64,000 nt of DNA, taken from positions 1-64,000 of the forward strand of contig FZLS01000003.1 of assembly GCA_900197625.1 (NCBI GenBank), read 5' to 3'. The position numbers were made by a program, and so were the translations under genes. This DNA comes from Rhodobacteraceae bacterium Water-Bin34 (GTDB lineage: Bacteria; Pseudomonadota; Alphaproteobacteria; Rhodobacterales; Rhodobacteraceae). Shown here in pieces: positions 24,331-33,855 of this stretch; positions within the stretch are counted from its first letter, which is position 1, and the number at the start of each line of letters is the position of its first letter. The notes under the pieces are model-generated. The model did not search any database. It had not been told where the DNA came from and saw only the letters and a program-made list of their open reading frames with translations.

Positions 24331-25836
24331 ATGACTGATATGATTGCAAAAGATGGTGTGGAGGCTGAAACTGTAGAGGCGGTAAAGTCTTTGAGTGGTA
24401 AGTATAAATATGGTTTTTCAACTGATGTTGAGATTGAATATGCTCCTTTGGGCTTAAGTGAAGATATAGTCAGATTAATTTCTGAAAAAAATGATGAACC
24501 AAAGTGGATGTTAGATTGGCGTTTGCAAGCATTTGAGCGATGGAAGCAAATGAAAGAGCCAGATTGGGCTATGGTTGATTATCCTAAAATAGATTTCCAG
24601 GATATTTATTATTACGCAAGACCAAAATCAATGACAGCAGATAAACCTAAATCACTCGATGAAGTAGATCCTAAATTACTTGAAACATATGAGAAATTAG
24701 GGATTCCACTTAAAGAGCAAGCGCTCTTAGCGGGTGTTGAAGCTCCTGAAGGCGATAGAAAAGTGGCTGTTGACGCTGTTTTTGACTCTGTTTCTGTTGG
24801 AACAACATTTCAGAAAGAACTAAAAAATGCTGGTGTTATATTTATGTCAATATCAGAAGCGTTAAAAGAGCATCCTGAGCTTGTAAAAAAGTACATTGGA
24901 TCAGTGGTACCACAGTCTGATAATTTTTATGCAACCTTAAATTCTGCAGTATTTTCGGATGGTTCATTTGTATACATTCCCGAAGGCGTAAAATGTCCAA
25001 TGGAACTTTCTACTTATTTTCGAATTAATGCAGAAAATACTGGTCAATTCGAAAGAACTCTCATAATTGCTGAAAAAGGTTCCTCAGTATCATATCTAGA
25101 AGGCTGTACGGCACCTCAGCGTGATGTTGCTCAGCTTCATGCTGCTGTAGTTGAATTGGTAATACATGAAGATGCAGAGATAAAATATTCAACAGTTCAA
25201 AACTGGTTTCCGGGCGATGAAAACGGAAAAGGTGGTATTTACAACTTTGTTACAAAAAGAGCTGACTGTCGTGGAGACAGAGCAAAAGTTATGTGGACAC
25301 AAGTTGAAACTGGTTCTGCAGTAACATGGAAATATCCCTCATGCATTTTACGAGGAAATGAAAGCCAAGGTGAATTTTATTCCATAGCTATAGCAAATAA
25401 CATGCAACAAGCAGATACTGGAACAAAGATGATACATCTTGGTAAAAATACAAAATCCAGAATTGTTTCAAAAGGTATTTCAGCTGGAAAGGCCCAAAAT
25501 ACATATAGAGGTTTAGTATCCATGCATCCCAAAGCTGAAAATGCTAGGAATTATACTCAATGTGATTCACTTTTAATTGGTGATAAATGTGGTGCTCACA
25601 CAGTTCCATATATTGAAGTAAAAAATAATACGGCTCGAGTAGAACATGAAGCTACGACATCAAAAGTAGACGATGATCAGTTATTTTATTGTCGCCAACG
25701 GGGCATGGATGAAGAAGAAGCGGTAGCATTAGTTGTCAACGGTTTCTGTAAAGAAGTATTACAAGCATTGCCAATGGAATTTGCAATGGAAGCACAAGCA
25801 TTAGTAGCAATAAGCCTTGAAGGTTCAGTGGGATAA
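24331..25836 (+). CDS. sufB: SUF scaffold subunit SufB
   Basis: SufB forms the SufBCD complex on which new clusters are built. The 501 residues are the typical length. The C-terminal beta-helix core is recognisable by [18 protein letters not shown], the conserved [20 protein letters not shown] segment and the [11 protein letters not shown] block. C-terminal residues including CGAHTVPY, thought to take part in cluster binding, are present. The site AAAGGACG precedes the ATG. It is followed by sufC after 4 bases. Confidence 0.97.
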   Translation: MTDMIAKDGVEAETVEAVKSLSGKYKYGFSTDVEIEYAPLGLSEDIVRLISEKNDEPKWMLDWRLQAFERWKQMKEPDWAMVDYPKIDFQDIYYYARPKSMTADKPKSLDEVDPKLLETYEKLGIPLKEQALLAGVEAPEGDRKVAVDAVFDSVSVGTTFQKELKNAGVIFMSISEALKEHPELVKKYIGSVVPQSDNFYATLNSAVFSDGSFVYIPEGVKCPMELSTYFRINAENTGQFERTLIIAEKGSSVSYLEGCTAPQRDVAQLHAAVVELVIHEDAEIKYSTVQNWFPGDENGKGGIYNFVTKRADCRGDRAKVMWTQVETGSAVTWKYPSCILRGNESQGEFYSIAIANNMQQADTGTKMIHLGKNTKSRIVSKGISAGKAQNTYRGLVSMHPKAENARNYTQCDSLLIGDKCGAHTVPYIEVKNNTARVEHEATTSKVDDDQLFYCRQRGMDEEEAVALVVNGFCKEVLQALPMEFAMEAQALVAISLEGSVG

Positions 25837-25840
25837 AAAA

Positions 25841-26596
25841 ATGTTAAATATCAAAAATTTACAAGTCGGTCTTGATGAAGAAAATAAGCAAATCCTTAAG
25901 GGAGTTGATTTAAAAATAGGTGAAGGCGAAGTTCATGCTATTATGGGTCCAAATGGTTCCGGTAAATCAACAACATCTTATGTTTTAGCTGGAAAAGATG
26001 GATATAATGTTACTTCTGGAATTGCGGAATTAAATGGTGAAAATTTATTAGATATGGATCCTGAAGAGCGTGCTGCTGCTGGTTTATTCTTAGCTTTTCA
26101 ATATCCTGTTGAAATTCCTGGCGTTGGAAACATGACTTTTTTACGTACAGCTGTAAATGCGCAAAGAAAAGCGCGTGGGGAAAAAGAATTATCTGCAGGT
26201 GAGTTTTTGAAGATAGTACGTGAAAAAGCAAAATCATTAAAAATTGACTCAGACATGTTGAAGCGACCAGTAAATGTAGGATTTTCTGGTGGTGAAAAGA
26301 AGCGAAACGAAATACTTCAAATGGCAATGCTTGAGCCAAAAATGTGTGTTCTTGATGAAACTGACTCTGGATTAGATGTCGATGCTATGAAGCTAGTCGC
26401 TGAAGGCGTTAATGCTCTGCGCGATGGTAAACGTTCATTTCTAGTAATTACTCATTATCAACGCTTATTAGATCATATTAAACCTGATGTTGTACACATA
26501 ATGGCAGATGGAAAAATTATAAAATCCGGTGGTCCAGAATTGGCACTAGAAGTTGAACATAACGGATATGCAGATATTTTAGCTGAGGTTGCTTAA
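25841..26596 (+). CDS. sufC: SUF ATPase subunit SufC
   Basis: SufC is the soluble ABC ATPase that drives SufBD. It has Walker A GPNGSGKST, signature FSGGEKKRNE, Walker B CVLDETDSGLD and the H-loop ITHYQR. The start was placed at the ATG 4 bases after the sufB stop, giving MLNIKNLQVG and 251 residues; an earlier in-frame start would add 8 residues inside sufB. It is followed by sufD after 2 bases. Confidence 0.97.
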   Translation: MLNIKNLQVGLDEENKQILKGVDLKIGEGEVHAIMGPNGSGKSTTSYVLAGKDGYNVTSGIAELNGENLLDMDPEERAAAGLFLAFQYPVEIPGVGNMTFLRTAVNAQRKARGEKELSAGEFLKIVREKAKSLKIDSDMLKRPVNVGFSGGEKKRNEILQMAMLEPKMCVLDETDSGLDVDAMKLVAEGVNALRDGKRSFLVITHYQRLLDHIKPDVVHIMADGKIIKSGGPELALEVEHNGYADILAEVA

Positions 26597-26598
26597 TA

Positions 26599-27882
26599 AT
26601 GAATTCATTAACTGGAAAAAAAGATATTTCTGACTCATTATCTGACTATTTCAATCAACCTTTTGCATCTTCTTGGGCGAACGACATCAGATCCGCTGCA
26701 TTAGTGACATATAAAAGCTTTGGTGCACCATCTAAACGTGATGAATACTGGAAATATACTAATCCAAACAAGTTAACTGTAATTCCTACAGAGCCAGCGG
26801 CATTATTCTCTAATGATGAAACACCAATGTTTAGCAATATTGATCGTGTTAAAATAGTATTTGTTGATGGTGTTTTAGATTTGAATCAGTCTGATGATCT
26901 TATGCTTGAAGGGGCAATTATTGAATCTCTTGCAGATGCAACTTCAAAAGATATTCACTGGGCAAAAGATCTATTTGGTACTCTAGAGAAAAACGGCCAA
27001 AAACCAGTTAAACGCCCACTTGCAGCACTTAATACTGCAATGGCAGAGCAAGGTTTGGTTATTAGAATAACTGATAAGTGTAAAAAACCATTAGCTATTA
27101 GATACATTCACAATTCAGAAACATCTGATGCGTTAGTACATAATATTGTGAAAGTAGAAAAGAATGCTGAATTTACATTGCTTGAAAGTGGAGCAGGGGC
27201 AGCACGATTTAATTCAGTTCTTGAGGTTGACGTAGCTGATAATGCCAGTTTTCACCATATAAGAACTCAGGGCAGGGATCATGAACGTAAAACAGTCACT
27301 CATATATTCGGTCGACTTGGAAAAGAAAGTATTTTTAAATCATTCACAATGACGGTTAATGGTATACTTACCAGAAATGATGCTGTTTTAGAATTTAATG
27401 GAGATAATGCTAAAGCAACAGTAGCAGGTGCCACTGCTGGTGACGGTGAAAGTTTTCATCATGATGATACAGTTTTCATTACCCACGATGCTGTAAATTG
27501 CGAAAGCAGACAGGTATTTAAGAAAGTTCTTAGAAATGGTGCAACTGGCGTATTTCAGGGTAAGATTTTAGTCAAGGCTGATGCCCAGAAAACTGATGGA
27601 TATCAAATATCACAAGGCCTTCTGCTAGATGATAATTCTAATTTCTTGGCTAAGCCAGAATTAGAAATTTATGCTGATGATGTTGCATGTTCACACGGTT
27701 CTACAGTTGGTGCAATTGATGAAGATGCAATATTTTATTTGATTTCTCGTGGTGTACCACGAAAGCAAGCGCAAGATATGTTAGTATTGGCATTTTTGGC
27801 TGAAGCTATAGATGAAATAGATAGTACTGATTTAGCAGATGATATCAACAATCGTTTGGCCGCTTGGATGGACCGGCGATAG
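26599..27882 (+). CDS. sufD: SUF scaffold subunit SufD
   Basis: SufD is the partner of SufB in the SufBC2D complex. The 427 residues show the family C-terminus with FQGKILVKADAQKTDGYQ, ACSHGSTVGAIDEDAIFYL and RGVPRKQAQDMLVLAF. The His that pairs with the SufB Cys lies in the conserved CSHG segment. The N-terminus (RDEYWKYTNPNKL) is the SufD-specific helical region. It lies directly between sufC and a Yip1-like membrane gene. Confidence 0.96.
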   Translation: MNSLTGKKDISDSLSDYFNQPFASSWANDIRSAALVTYKSFGAPSKRDEYWKYTNPNKLTVIPTEPAALFSNDETPMFSNIDRVKIVFVDGVLDLNQSDDLMLEGAIIESLADATSKDIHWAKDLFGTLEKNGQKPVKRPLAALNTAMAEQGLVIRITDKCKKPLAIRYIHNSETSDALVHNIVKVEKNAEFTLLESGAGAARFNSVLEVDVADNASFHHIRTQGRDHERKTVTHIFGRLGKESIFKSFTMTVNGILTRNDAVLEFNGDNAKATVAGATAGDGESFHHDDTVFITHDAVNCESRQVFKKVLRNGATGVFQGKILVKADAQKTDGYQISQGLLLDDNSNFLAKPELEIYADDVACSHGSTVGAIDEDAIFYLISRGVPRKQAQDMLVLAFLAEAIDEIDSTDLADDINNRLAAWMDRR

Positions 27883-27886
27883 TACT

Positions 27887-28366
27887 GTGTCTATATTAAC
27901 TGATATAAAATTGGCATATTATAAGCCTCGCAATGTTATGAAAAGACAAATAAGTGCTGGGATTAGAGAAGAGCAAACGCTTTTTTTTGCCATACTTTTT
28001 GGATTATTGAGCTTTCTTTCCTTATTACCAGCAATAGCAAAGCATGCGTATTTAACAAATGAGAGTCTTTCGGCACTAGCAGCTGCACAGTTTATATCAT
28101 CAGTTTTTATGATGCCGCTATTAATGTATGGTATTGCTGCCATTTCTCATCTGGTTTTAAAATATTTTGGTGGGCAAGGGAACTACATTGGAGCAAGAAG
28201 AGCATTATTTTGGGCAGCTTTAGTAACAACACCAGCTATATTGATTTCATCAATTGTTGAGACATATATAGGAGAGCTAAGCATGTCTCTTTCAGTTATT
28301 ACTACTGGGATATTTATATGGCAGTGGGTGTCAAATTTAAAAGAGTTAGAATTTAATAATGTATGA
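27887..28366 (+). CDS. Yip1-family integral membrane protein inside the suf operon
   Basis: A membrane protein with about four hydrophobic segments (LFFAILFGLLSFLSLLP, FISSVFMMPLLMYGIAA, ALFWAALVTTPAILISS, SLSVITTGIFIWQWV). The GTG at 27887 is preferred because it gives SILTDIKLAYYKPRNVMKR, the N-terminal pattern I recall for alphaproteobacterial Yip1 relatives, and avoids a 44-base overlap with sufD. That gives 159 residues. Function is unknown. The same place between sufD and sufS is occupied by such a gene in several alphaproteobacteria. Its end overlaps sufS by 8 bases, which argues for coupled translation. Confidence 0.75.
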   Translation: MSILTDIKLAYYKPRNVMKRQISAGIREEQTLFFAILFGLLSFLSLLPAIAKHAYLTNESLSALAAAQFISSVFMMPLLMYGIAAISHLVLKYFGGQGNYIGARRALFWAALVTTPAILISSIVETYIGELSMSLSVITTGIFIWQWVSNLKELEFNNV

Positions 28367-29579
28367 TGTGAATAAAATTAGATCAGATTTCCCAATATTG
28401 ACGCGTATGGTTAATAATAAACCGCTTGTTTATCTGGATAATGGTTCCTCAGCGCAAAAGCCAAAGGTAGTTATAGATGCCGTATCAAAAGCTTACTCTG
28501 AAGAATACTCTAATGTTCATAGGGGGTTACACACGCTATCTAATCTAGCTACTGATAACTATGAGTGTGTGAGAGATAAAATAAAAAAATTTCTTGGTGC
28601 CGAATTTTCTGAAGAAATTATATTCAATTCTGGTGCAACCGAAGGAATAAATACAGTTTCTTATTCTTGGGCCGTTCCGAACTTAAAAGCTGGAGATGAA
28701 ATAATTCTTTCAATTATGGAACATCATGCAAATATTATTCCATGGCATTTTTTAAGAGAGAGACAAGGCATAATCATAAAGTGGGTTGATACGGATGATA
28801 ATGGAGACCTTGATGCTCAATCAGTTATTGATGCGATAAGCCCAAAAACAAAATTAATCGCAATAACGCAGATGTCTAATGTTCTTGGAACAGTAGTCGA
28901 TGTAAAAGAAATTTGTCGGGTAGCTCAAGAAAAAAATATAGCAACGCTCATAGATGGCTCACAATCAAGTGTACATTTGCCAATTAATGTTAAAGAACTT
29001 GGCTGTGATTTTTTTGTAATTACTGGACATAAACTTTACGGTCCATCATCATCTGGCGCATTATACGCTCGCAAAAAGCGCCATGAAGAAATGATAAATT
29101 TTATGGGTGGTGGTGATATGATTAAAGTGGTTGAGCGCGACCTTGTAACATACAATGTCTCTCCGCATAGATTTGAAGCTGGCACACCTGGGATAGTGCA
29201 AATGATTGGCCTTGGAGCTGCAATCGATTATATGCAAGGTATTGGATTGGAACACATATCTAAACATGAAACATCACTAAGAGATTATGCAAACGCAAAG
29301 CTCTCAGAATTAGATTTTCTTAACATTCAGGGTAACTCAACTAATAAAGGAGCTATATTTTCCTTTACACTGAAAGGTGCAGGACACCCACACGATATAT
29401 CAACAATTATTGATCAAAGAGGCATAGCAGTACGTGCAGGTCACCATTGTGCCCAACCGTTAATGAAACATTTGGGCGTAACATCTACAGCACGTGCTTC
29501 TTTTGCAATGTATAATACAACAGAAGAAATAGATAAGTTGGCTGACGCGTTATCTTTTTGTTACGAAATACTTTCATAG
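28359..29579 (+). CDS. sufS: Cysteine desulfurase SufS (group II)
   Basis: SufS supplies sulfur to the SUF machinery. The 406 residues carry the PLP-binding K225 in ITGHKLYGPSSSG and the catalytic C364 in VRAGHHCAQP, at almost the same positions as in E. coli SufS. The SAP-type RxGxHCA motif marks group II enzymes. These normally need a sulfur acceptor (SufE or SufU); none follows here, and the IscU/SufU-like protein encoded at 7037-7492 is the only candidate in the window. It closes the operon; sufT- and sufA-like genes do not follow. Confidence 0.96.
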   Translation: MYDVNKIRSDFPILTRMVNNKPLVYLDNGSSAQKPKVVIDAVSKAYSEEYSNVHRGLHTLSNLATDNYECVRDKIKKFLGAEFSEEIIFNSGATEGINTVSYSWAVPNLKAGDEIILSIMEHHANIIPWHFLRERQGIIIKWVDTDDNGDLDAQSVIDAISPKTKLIAITQMSNVLGTVVDVKEICRVAQEKNIATLIDGSQSSVHLPINVKELGCDFFVITGHKLYGPSSSGALYARKKRHEEMINFMGGGDMIKVVERDLVTYNVSPHRFEAGTPGIVQMIGLGAAIDYMQGIGLEHISKHETSLRDYANAKLSELDFLNIQGNSTNKGAIFSFTLKGAGHPHDISTIIDQRGIAVRAGHHCAQPLMKHLGVTSTARASFAMYNTTEEIDKLADALSFCYEILS

Positions 29580-29674
29580 TATTATTTAGCTCATTGATTA
29601 TTATACATATATTTAAAAGTTAACATAATATATATTATCGGATATATGTTCTTGTATTTTTATTCCTCCCTCAT

Positions 29675-30949
29675 TTAATCGATACTAAGACCACTTGGTA
29701 CAGATTCTGGGATACCAATACGTTCTGTGGTTTCTCCTGTAAGTGTATCCATAAATAGAACCAAATTATTTATTTCTGCATCTGATAATTTAACCGGTTT
29801 AATATCGATGAAGGAACTTTGTCTAATCATTTCTCTAACGTCTTCCTGAATAATAAAATCATTTTTACTTAAATGTTCAATTTTTGGTAATTTTACAATT
29901 TTCTTATTCCATAGCCCCTTCTCTTTTTTTGGGTTCAAATGATGTTTAATTATACCTTTGATATCTGGATATGCACCATTATGACCATATGGAGCAGAAA
30001 GTTTGATATTTCTTAACATTGGAGTTCTAAATCTATATGCATCTGATAAATCATCTGTTTCGGCCATATGACCTGTATCTCTTGGTATAGGATCAAAAAT
30101 TCTGGTTCTACCCGGGCCAAATGAAGGAAGACCAATTGAGTAAAACTTTTGGTCTGATAGCAATTTTCCATTGTGACAGTCATTACATCTGGCTTTACCA
30201 AAAAACAAATCCATACCTGATTTTTCGGAACTCGTTAAAATTGTTTCATTTCCAGATATAAATTTATCATACCTACTATCATTGGTTTTCCATTCAGATG
30301 ATATAAATGCAGCTAATGCATTAGCAATATCTACTATGTTTATCTGTTTATAATCATCTATGTGTTCATATGAACTAACAAATCTTGTACCATATTCGCT
30401 AATATTTCGCACTCTTTTCGCAATTATTGGCCAAGGAGCATCTATTCGATCATGTGCAGCACCAGCAACATCATTTTCACCGGGATTTCCAGCCATTTCA
30501 AATTGTGAAACAAGTGGAAATATTGCTTGCGCTGCTAGTATAGAATCAAAGCCAATTGGCAACCATTCTTCAGCTGGACTATCAAAAGTGTTTTCATATG
30601 TATCTTTTTTAGATAATCTACCATCATGAAATAAAACATTTATTTCTTTTGATCCTAAATTCCACAAAGCTGTTGAATTCCTTGGTATTCTTTTTTTAAT
30701 TAAATCAGCTCCAACTGTACGTTTTGGGCCAAGGCCTATACCTCCCTCACCTATTCCAAGCGATAATCCGTCGCTAGTGCCATGATCTGGATGGTGACAC
30801 GTTCCACAAGAAATATTTCTATTTCCTGATAAAATTTTATCGTAAAATAGAAGTTGCCCTAGTTGAATTTTATCAGTTGTAAATGTTGGGAAATCATCAT
30901 CAGTTAAGACTTGTGGTAATTTATTAGCTTCAGCTATACCAGAACACAA
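29675..30949 (-). CDS. Di-haem cytochrome c peroxidase/MauG-family protein, start unresolved
   Basis: The protein has two c-type haem sites, CGTCH near residue 48 and CNDCH near residue 250, and family segments such as LGQLLFYDKILSGN and APYGHNGAYPDIKGI. It should be an exported periplasmic enzyme reducing peroxide or modifying a partner protein. The only usable start near the mature protein is TTG at 30949. A good signal-peptide core (LIILILCSGIAEA) begins upstream of that codon and extends past 30965, where the divergent Sel1 gene starts. No in-frame ATG, GTG or TTG exists in that stretch. A rare start codon or a sequence error is therefore possible. Confidence 0.75.
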   Translation of the reverse strand: MCSGIAEANKLPQVLTDDDFPTFTTDKIQLGQLLFYDKILSGNRNISCGTCHHPDHGTSDGLSLGIGEGGIGLGPKRTVGADLIKKRIPRNSTALWNLGSKEINVLFHDGRLSKKDTYENTFDSPAEEWLPIGFDSILAAQAIFPLVSQFEMAGNPGENDVAGAAHDRIDAPWPIIAKRVRNISEYGTRFVSSYEHIDDYKQINIVDIANALAAFISSEWKTNDSRYDKFISGNETILTSSEKSGMDLFFGKARCNDCHNGKLLSDQKFYSIGLPSFGPGRTRIFDPIPRDTGHMAETDDLSDAYRFRTPMLRNIKLSAPYGHNGAYPDIKGIIKHHLNPKKEKGLWNKKIVKLPKIEHLSKNDFIIQEDVREMIRQSSFIDIKPVKLSDAEINNLVLFMDTLTGETTERIGIPESVPSGLSID

Positions 30950-30964
30950 AATTAGGATGATTAA

Positions 30965-31435
30965 ATGCGATATGTATTGATATTTTTTATGATTATTTCC
31001 ACCCCCTGCTATGCGGGTATCGAAAAAGCTCGTGATATGATGGAAAGTGGAAAGTTTACTGAGGCTTACAATGAATTGTTGCCTGCTGCGCGCTCTGGAA
31101 ATGCAGATGCAGAAGAACTTATTGGCGTAATGTACGCAATGGGCCAAGGCGTTAAAAAAGATGATCAAAGAGCGTTTGAATGGTATTTGCGTGCCTCTAT
31201 GAAGGGGCACCCAGGCGCCCAATCTGGTATTGGATGGTACTATGAAGTTGGTCGTGGTGTTGTTGGTATAGATTTGGTTAGATCTTATATGTGGTACACC
31301 CTTAGTGCAATCGGAGGAGACCCCGACGCTGCTATCTCGTTGGAAGAGGTTGTAAAAAAAATGACAAAAGAAGAAATAAATAAAGCTCATATATTGGTCA
31401 ATGATTATAAAGTTTGGATGTATCCATTTAGATAA
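30965..31435 (+). CDS. Secreted Sel1-repeat protein
   Basis: A signal peptide (MRYVLIFFMIISTPCYA) precedes two to three Sel1/TPR-like repeats: ARSGNADAEELIGVMYAMGQG, then a repeat around AFEWYLRASMKGHPGAQ and one around SYMWYTLSAIGGDPDA. Such solenoids bind other proteins in the periplasm. At 156 residues it is a small member. Its start region overlaps the probable signal-peptide region of the divergent peroxidase gene. A strong GC-rich terminator follows 10 bases after the stop. The partner is unknown. Confidence 0.85.
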   Translation: MRYVLIFFMIISTPCYAGIEKARDMMESGKFTEAYNELLPAARSGNADAEELIGVMYAMGQGVKKDDQRAFEWYLRASMKGHPGAQSGIGWYYEVGRGVVGIDLVRSYMWYTLSAIGGDPDAAISLEEVVKKMTKEEINKAHILVNDYKVWMYPFR

Positions 31436-31445
31436 AGTTAAATTT

Positions 31446-31472
31446 GAAGAGCGCGGGAAATCCGCGCTCTTC
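31446..31472. terminator. Strong bidirectional terminator
   Basis: An 11-base-pair GC-rich stem, GAAGAGCGCGG / CCGCGCTCTTC, closes a GAAAT loop. It lies 10 bases after the Sel1 gene and 9 bases beyond the end of the convergent dctP, so it likely serves both. The T-runs on either side are short. Confidence 0.8.
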
Positions 31473-31481
31473 TGTAGTTAA

Positions 31482-32543
31482 TTAATTTAAGTCTGCAGCT
31501 CGATCGCTACCAACGTCAGAGTTTGCTTCACTTACAGCATCAGTCAAAGCAGTAAATATTTCATCACCACGCGTTACGTTGCTTTTAAACCAATCATATA
31601 CTGGTGTTGCAGCTTCTGCAAAAGCAGCTTTTTGTGAAGGTGTTGGAACATATAAGTCTCCACCTCCAGCTACAAAATCTGCATATGCTTGTATTGATTT
31701 ACGCTTAGGTGAAGCAAATGTAGCTTGTTGAAGAGCATAAAAACCATCATTTACAACTGCTCGCATATCTTCTGGCATTGATGTGAAAGTTTTATTAGAC
31801 ATCCACCATAGAGCACCCATATATGCGTGACCATCTAAAGTTACGTATTGAAGACCAGCATCAGGAAATTTCATACCCATAATATCAGTGATACCATTTT
31901 TGGATCCTTCAACTACACCAGTTTGGAACGATGTAAATAACTCAGGCCATGGGATTGGAGTTGGAGAAGCACCTAGAGCTTTAACTAATTCTTGAGGCAG
32001 ATCCGCAACAACAGTTCTTATCTTTAATCCTGCCATATCGCTTGGTTCAGCAACTCTACGACGAGTATTTGCAAAGTTTCTCCAGCCACCTGTATTACCA
32101 ATTGTCATAAGTCGAATTGAGTCGTCAGAATCTTCTAAAGCCATTGAGCGCATTTTACGTGTAAAGTCACCAGATAACACATGTTCTGCTATACGATCAT
32201 CAGCCATTAAGTATGGTAAGTCTAGGACTTGTACATATGGGAAAATGCCTGCAGCTCCACCAGATGTTGAAATATAAACATCTATAGATCCATCAGCTAC
32301 ACCTTGCAGACATTCAGCTCCATTTGAACAAAGTTGCGTACCAATAAATAGCTCAACTTCTATTGCTCCGTTTGAAGCGGCTTCTACGTAGTTTTTAAAT
32401 ACTACAAGGCCATCATAATCTTCATCGTTTTCGTTTGAATTCGCAGTTGCACGTATTTTAAATGTGTCTGCGACAACACCCGTAAACGATGAGCCTGCTA
32501 GAATAGCAGCTATAGTTAAAGTTTTAATTGTTTTTGTGAGCAT
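31482..32543 (-). CDS. dctP: TRAP transporter substrate-binding protein DctP
   Basis: This is the periplasmic solute-binding part of a TRAP transporter. The ATG at 32543 is chosen because GGGAGGAAC lies just upstream and a signal peptide follows (KTLTIAAILAGSSFTGVVA). That gives 353 residues. The conserved Arg that binds the ligand carboxylate or acid group is in GLKIRTVVADLP, and the family block FTSFQTGVVEGSKNG is present. It is the last gene of the operon, after dctQ and dctM. Its neighbours suggest a sulfosugar or its glycoside as ligand; TRAP proteins more often bind carboxylic or sugar acids. Confidence 0.9.
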   Translation of the reverse strand: MLTKTIKTLTIAAILAGSSFTGVVADTFKIRATANSNENDEDYDGLVVFKNYVEAASNGAIEVELFIGTQLCSNGAECLQGVADGSIDVYISTSGGAAGIFPYVQVLDLPYLMADDRIAEHVLSGDFTRKMRSMALEDSDDSIRLMTIGNTGGWRNFANTRRRVAEPSDMAGLKIRTVVADLPQELVKALGASPTPIPWPELFTSFQTGVVEGSKNGITDIMGMKFPDAGLQYVTLDGHAYMGALWWMSNKTFTSMPEDMRAVVNDGFYALQQATFASPKRKSIQAYADFVAGGGDLYVPTPSQKAAFAEAATPVYDWFKSNVTRGDEIFTALTDAVSEANSDVGSDRAADLN

Positions 32544-32565
32544 TTTGTTCCTCCCTAATACTCGT

Positions 32566-33855
32566 TTATTGTACAAAGCCCGTAAGCCTTGGTATGGTCA
32601 TTGAAAGCGCAGGTATATACGTGATTAAAAAAATCACTACGATTTCTACCGCAAGAAATGGTAGTATCGCTTTTGCAATTGCTTCGACGCGCTCGCCCGA
32701 AACTGCAGATGCAACAAACAGAACTAATCCCATAGGTGGTGTAGCCAGTCCAACTGTAAGATTAACACTCATAATAATGGCAAAATGTATCGGATCTATT
32801 CCTAAACCAATAAAGATTGGTCCTAAAATTGGTCCTAGAATAATTATAGCAGGTCCAGCATCCAAAAACATACCAACTATAAAAAGTAAAATATTAATTA
32901 AAAATAATAATAATAATGGATTACTTGTAAGCGTAAGTATAAAAGCTGCTAATTGTTCAGGGGCATGACTAAGGCTGACAACAGTTTTAAATGCCATAGC
33001 AGCACCAACCAAAAGTAACACAACTGAAGATGTTATGCCTGCTCTTGTTATAACACCTGAAAGATCACTTATCTTAAGAGTTCTCAAAACAAATAAGCCA
33101 ATGAATAATGCATATGCTACTGCAACAGCAGCCGCTTCAGTAGGTGTAAATATACCCCCAAGTATACCACCTAATATGATAACAGGCGTTAATAGCGGAA
33201 AAAAGGCTTTTATACTTGCTTGACCTCGTTCAGGCCATGAATATTTATTTGTAGCAACAGGAAAATCATATTTATTTGCCATAAATTTAACCATTAGCAT
33301 TAAGCCTATACCAACCATAGCTCCGGGTATCACGCCTGCTAAGAATAATGCTGCAACACTTTCTCCCATAACATATGCATATATAATCATTATCCCAGAA
33401 GGTGGAATGATTGGCCCAATAACAGAACTTGCTGCGGTGATCGCAGCTGCAAATTTTCTCGTATATCCTTGTTTTTCCATAGCAGGAATTAACATCGACC
33501 CTAACGCAGATGTGTCAGCAACCGCTGATCCTGATAAACCTGCAAAAAGCATAGAAGACAATACATTTACATGTGCTAGCCCTCCCCTCAGATGACCCAT
33601 GAATGCTTGTGAAAATTCCACAAGTCTCATTGTTATTCCACCTCTATTCATTAGTTCGCCAGCTAACATGAAGAATGGAATGGCCATTAACGGAAAGCTA
33701 TCAATCCCATTATATACGTTTCTATATAATAAGGTGATATCTCGTTCTTGGCCGTTTAAATACAGAAGTAGACCCGGTGCAGCCAATAAGCCAAAAAATA
33801 CTGGTAAGCCTATGATTAGAAAAAATAAAAATACTGGTAAAAACCAAATTAACAT
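32566..33855 (-). CDS. dctM: TRAP transporter large permease DctM
   Basis: DctM is the sodium-driven transport subunit, with about 12 membrane segments in 429 residues. Recognisable family blocks include PFFMLAGELMNRGGI, SSMLFAGLSGSAVADTSALG, SSVIGPIIPPSGIMI and LTVGLATPPMGLVLF. It overlaps dctQ by 7 bases upstream and is followed by dctP after 22 bases. It should work with the small subunit and the binding protein of the same operon. Confidence 0.95.
   Translation of the reverse strand: MLIWFLPVFLFFLIIGLPVFFGLLAAPGLLLYLNGQERDITLLYRNVYNGIDSFPLMAIPFFMLAGELMNRGGITMRLVEFSQAFMGHLRGGLAHVNVLSSMLFAGLSGSAVADTSALGSMLIPAMEKQGYTRKFAAAITAASSVIGPIIPPSGIMIIYAYVMGESVAALFLAGVIPGAMVGIGLMLMVKFMANKYDFPVATNKYSWPERGQASIKAFFPLLTPVIILGGILGGIFTPTEAAAVAVAYALFIGLFVLRTLKISDLSGVITRAGITSSVVLLLVGAAMAFKTVVSLSHAPEQLAAFILTLTSNPLLLLFLINILLFIVGMFLDAGPAIIILGPILGPIFIGLGIDPIHFAIIMSVNLTVGLATPPMGLVLFVASAVSGERVEAIAKAILPFLAVEIVVIFLITYIPALSMTIPRLTGFVQ

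Noticed and set aside
30950-31390. A long in-frame N-terminal extension of the di-haem peroxidase on the minus strand
   Set aside because: It lies antisense to the Sel1-repeat gene, has no domain, and its composition looks like the reverse complement of coding sequence.
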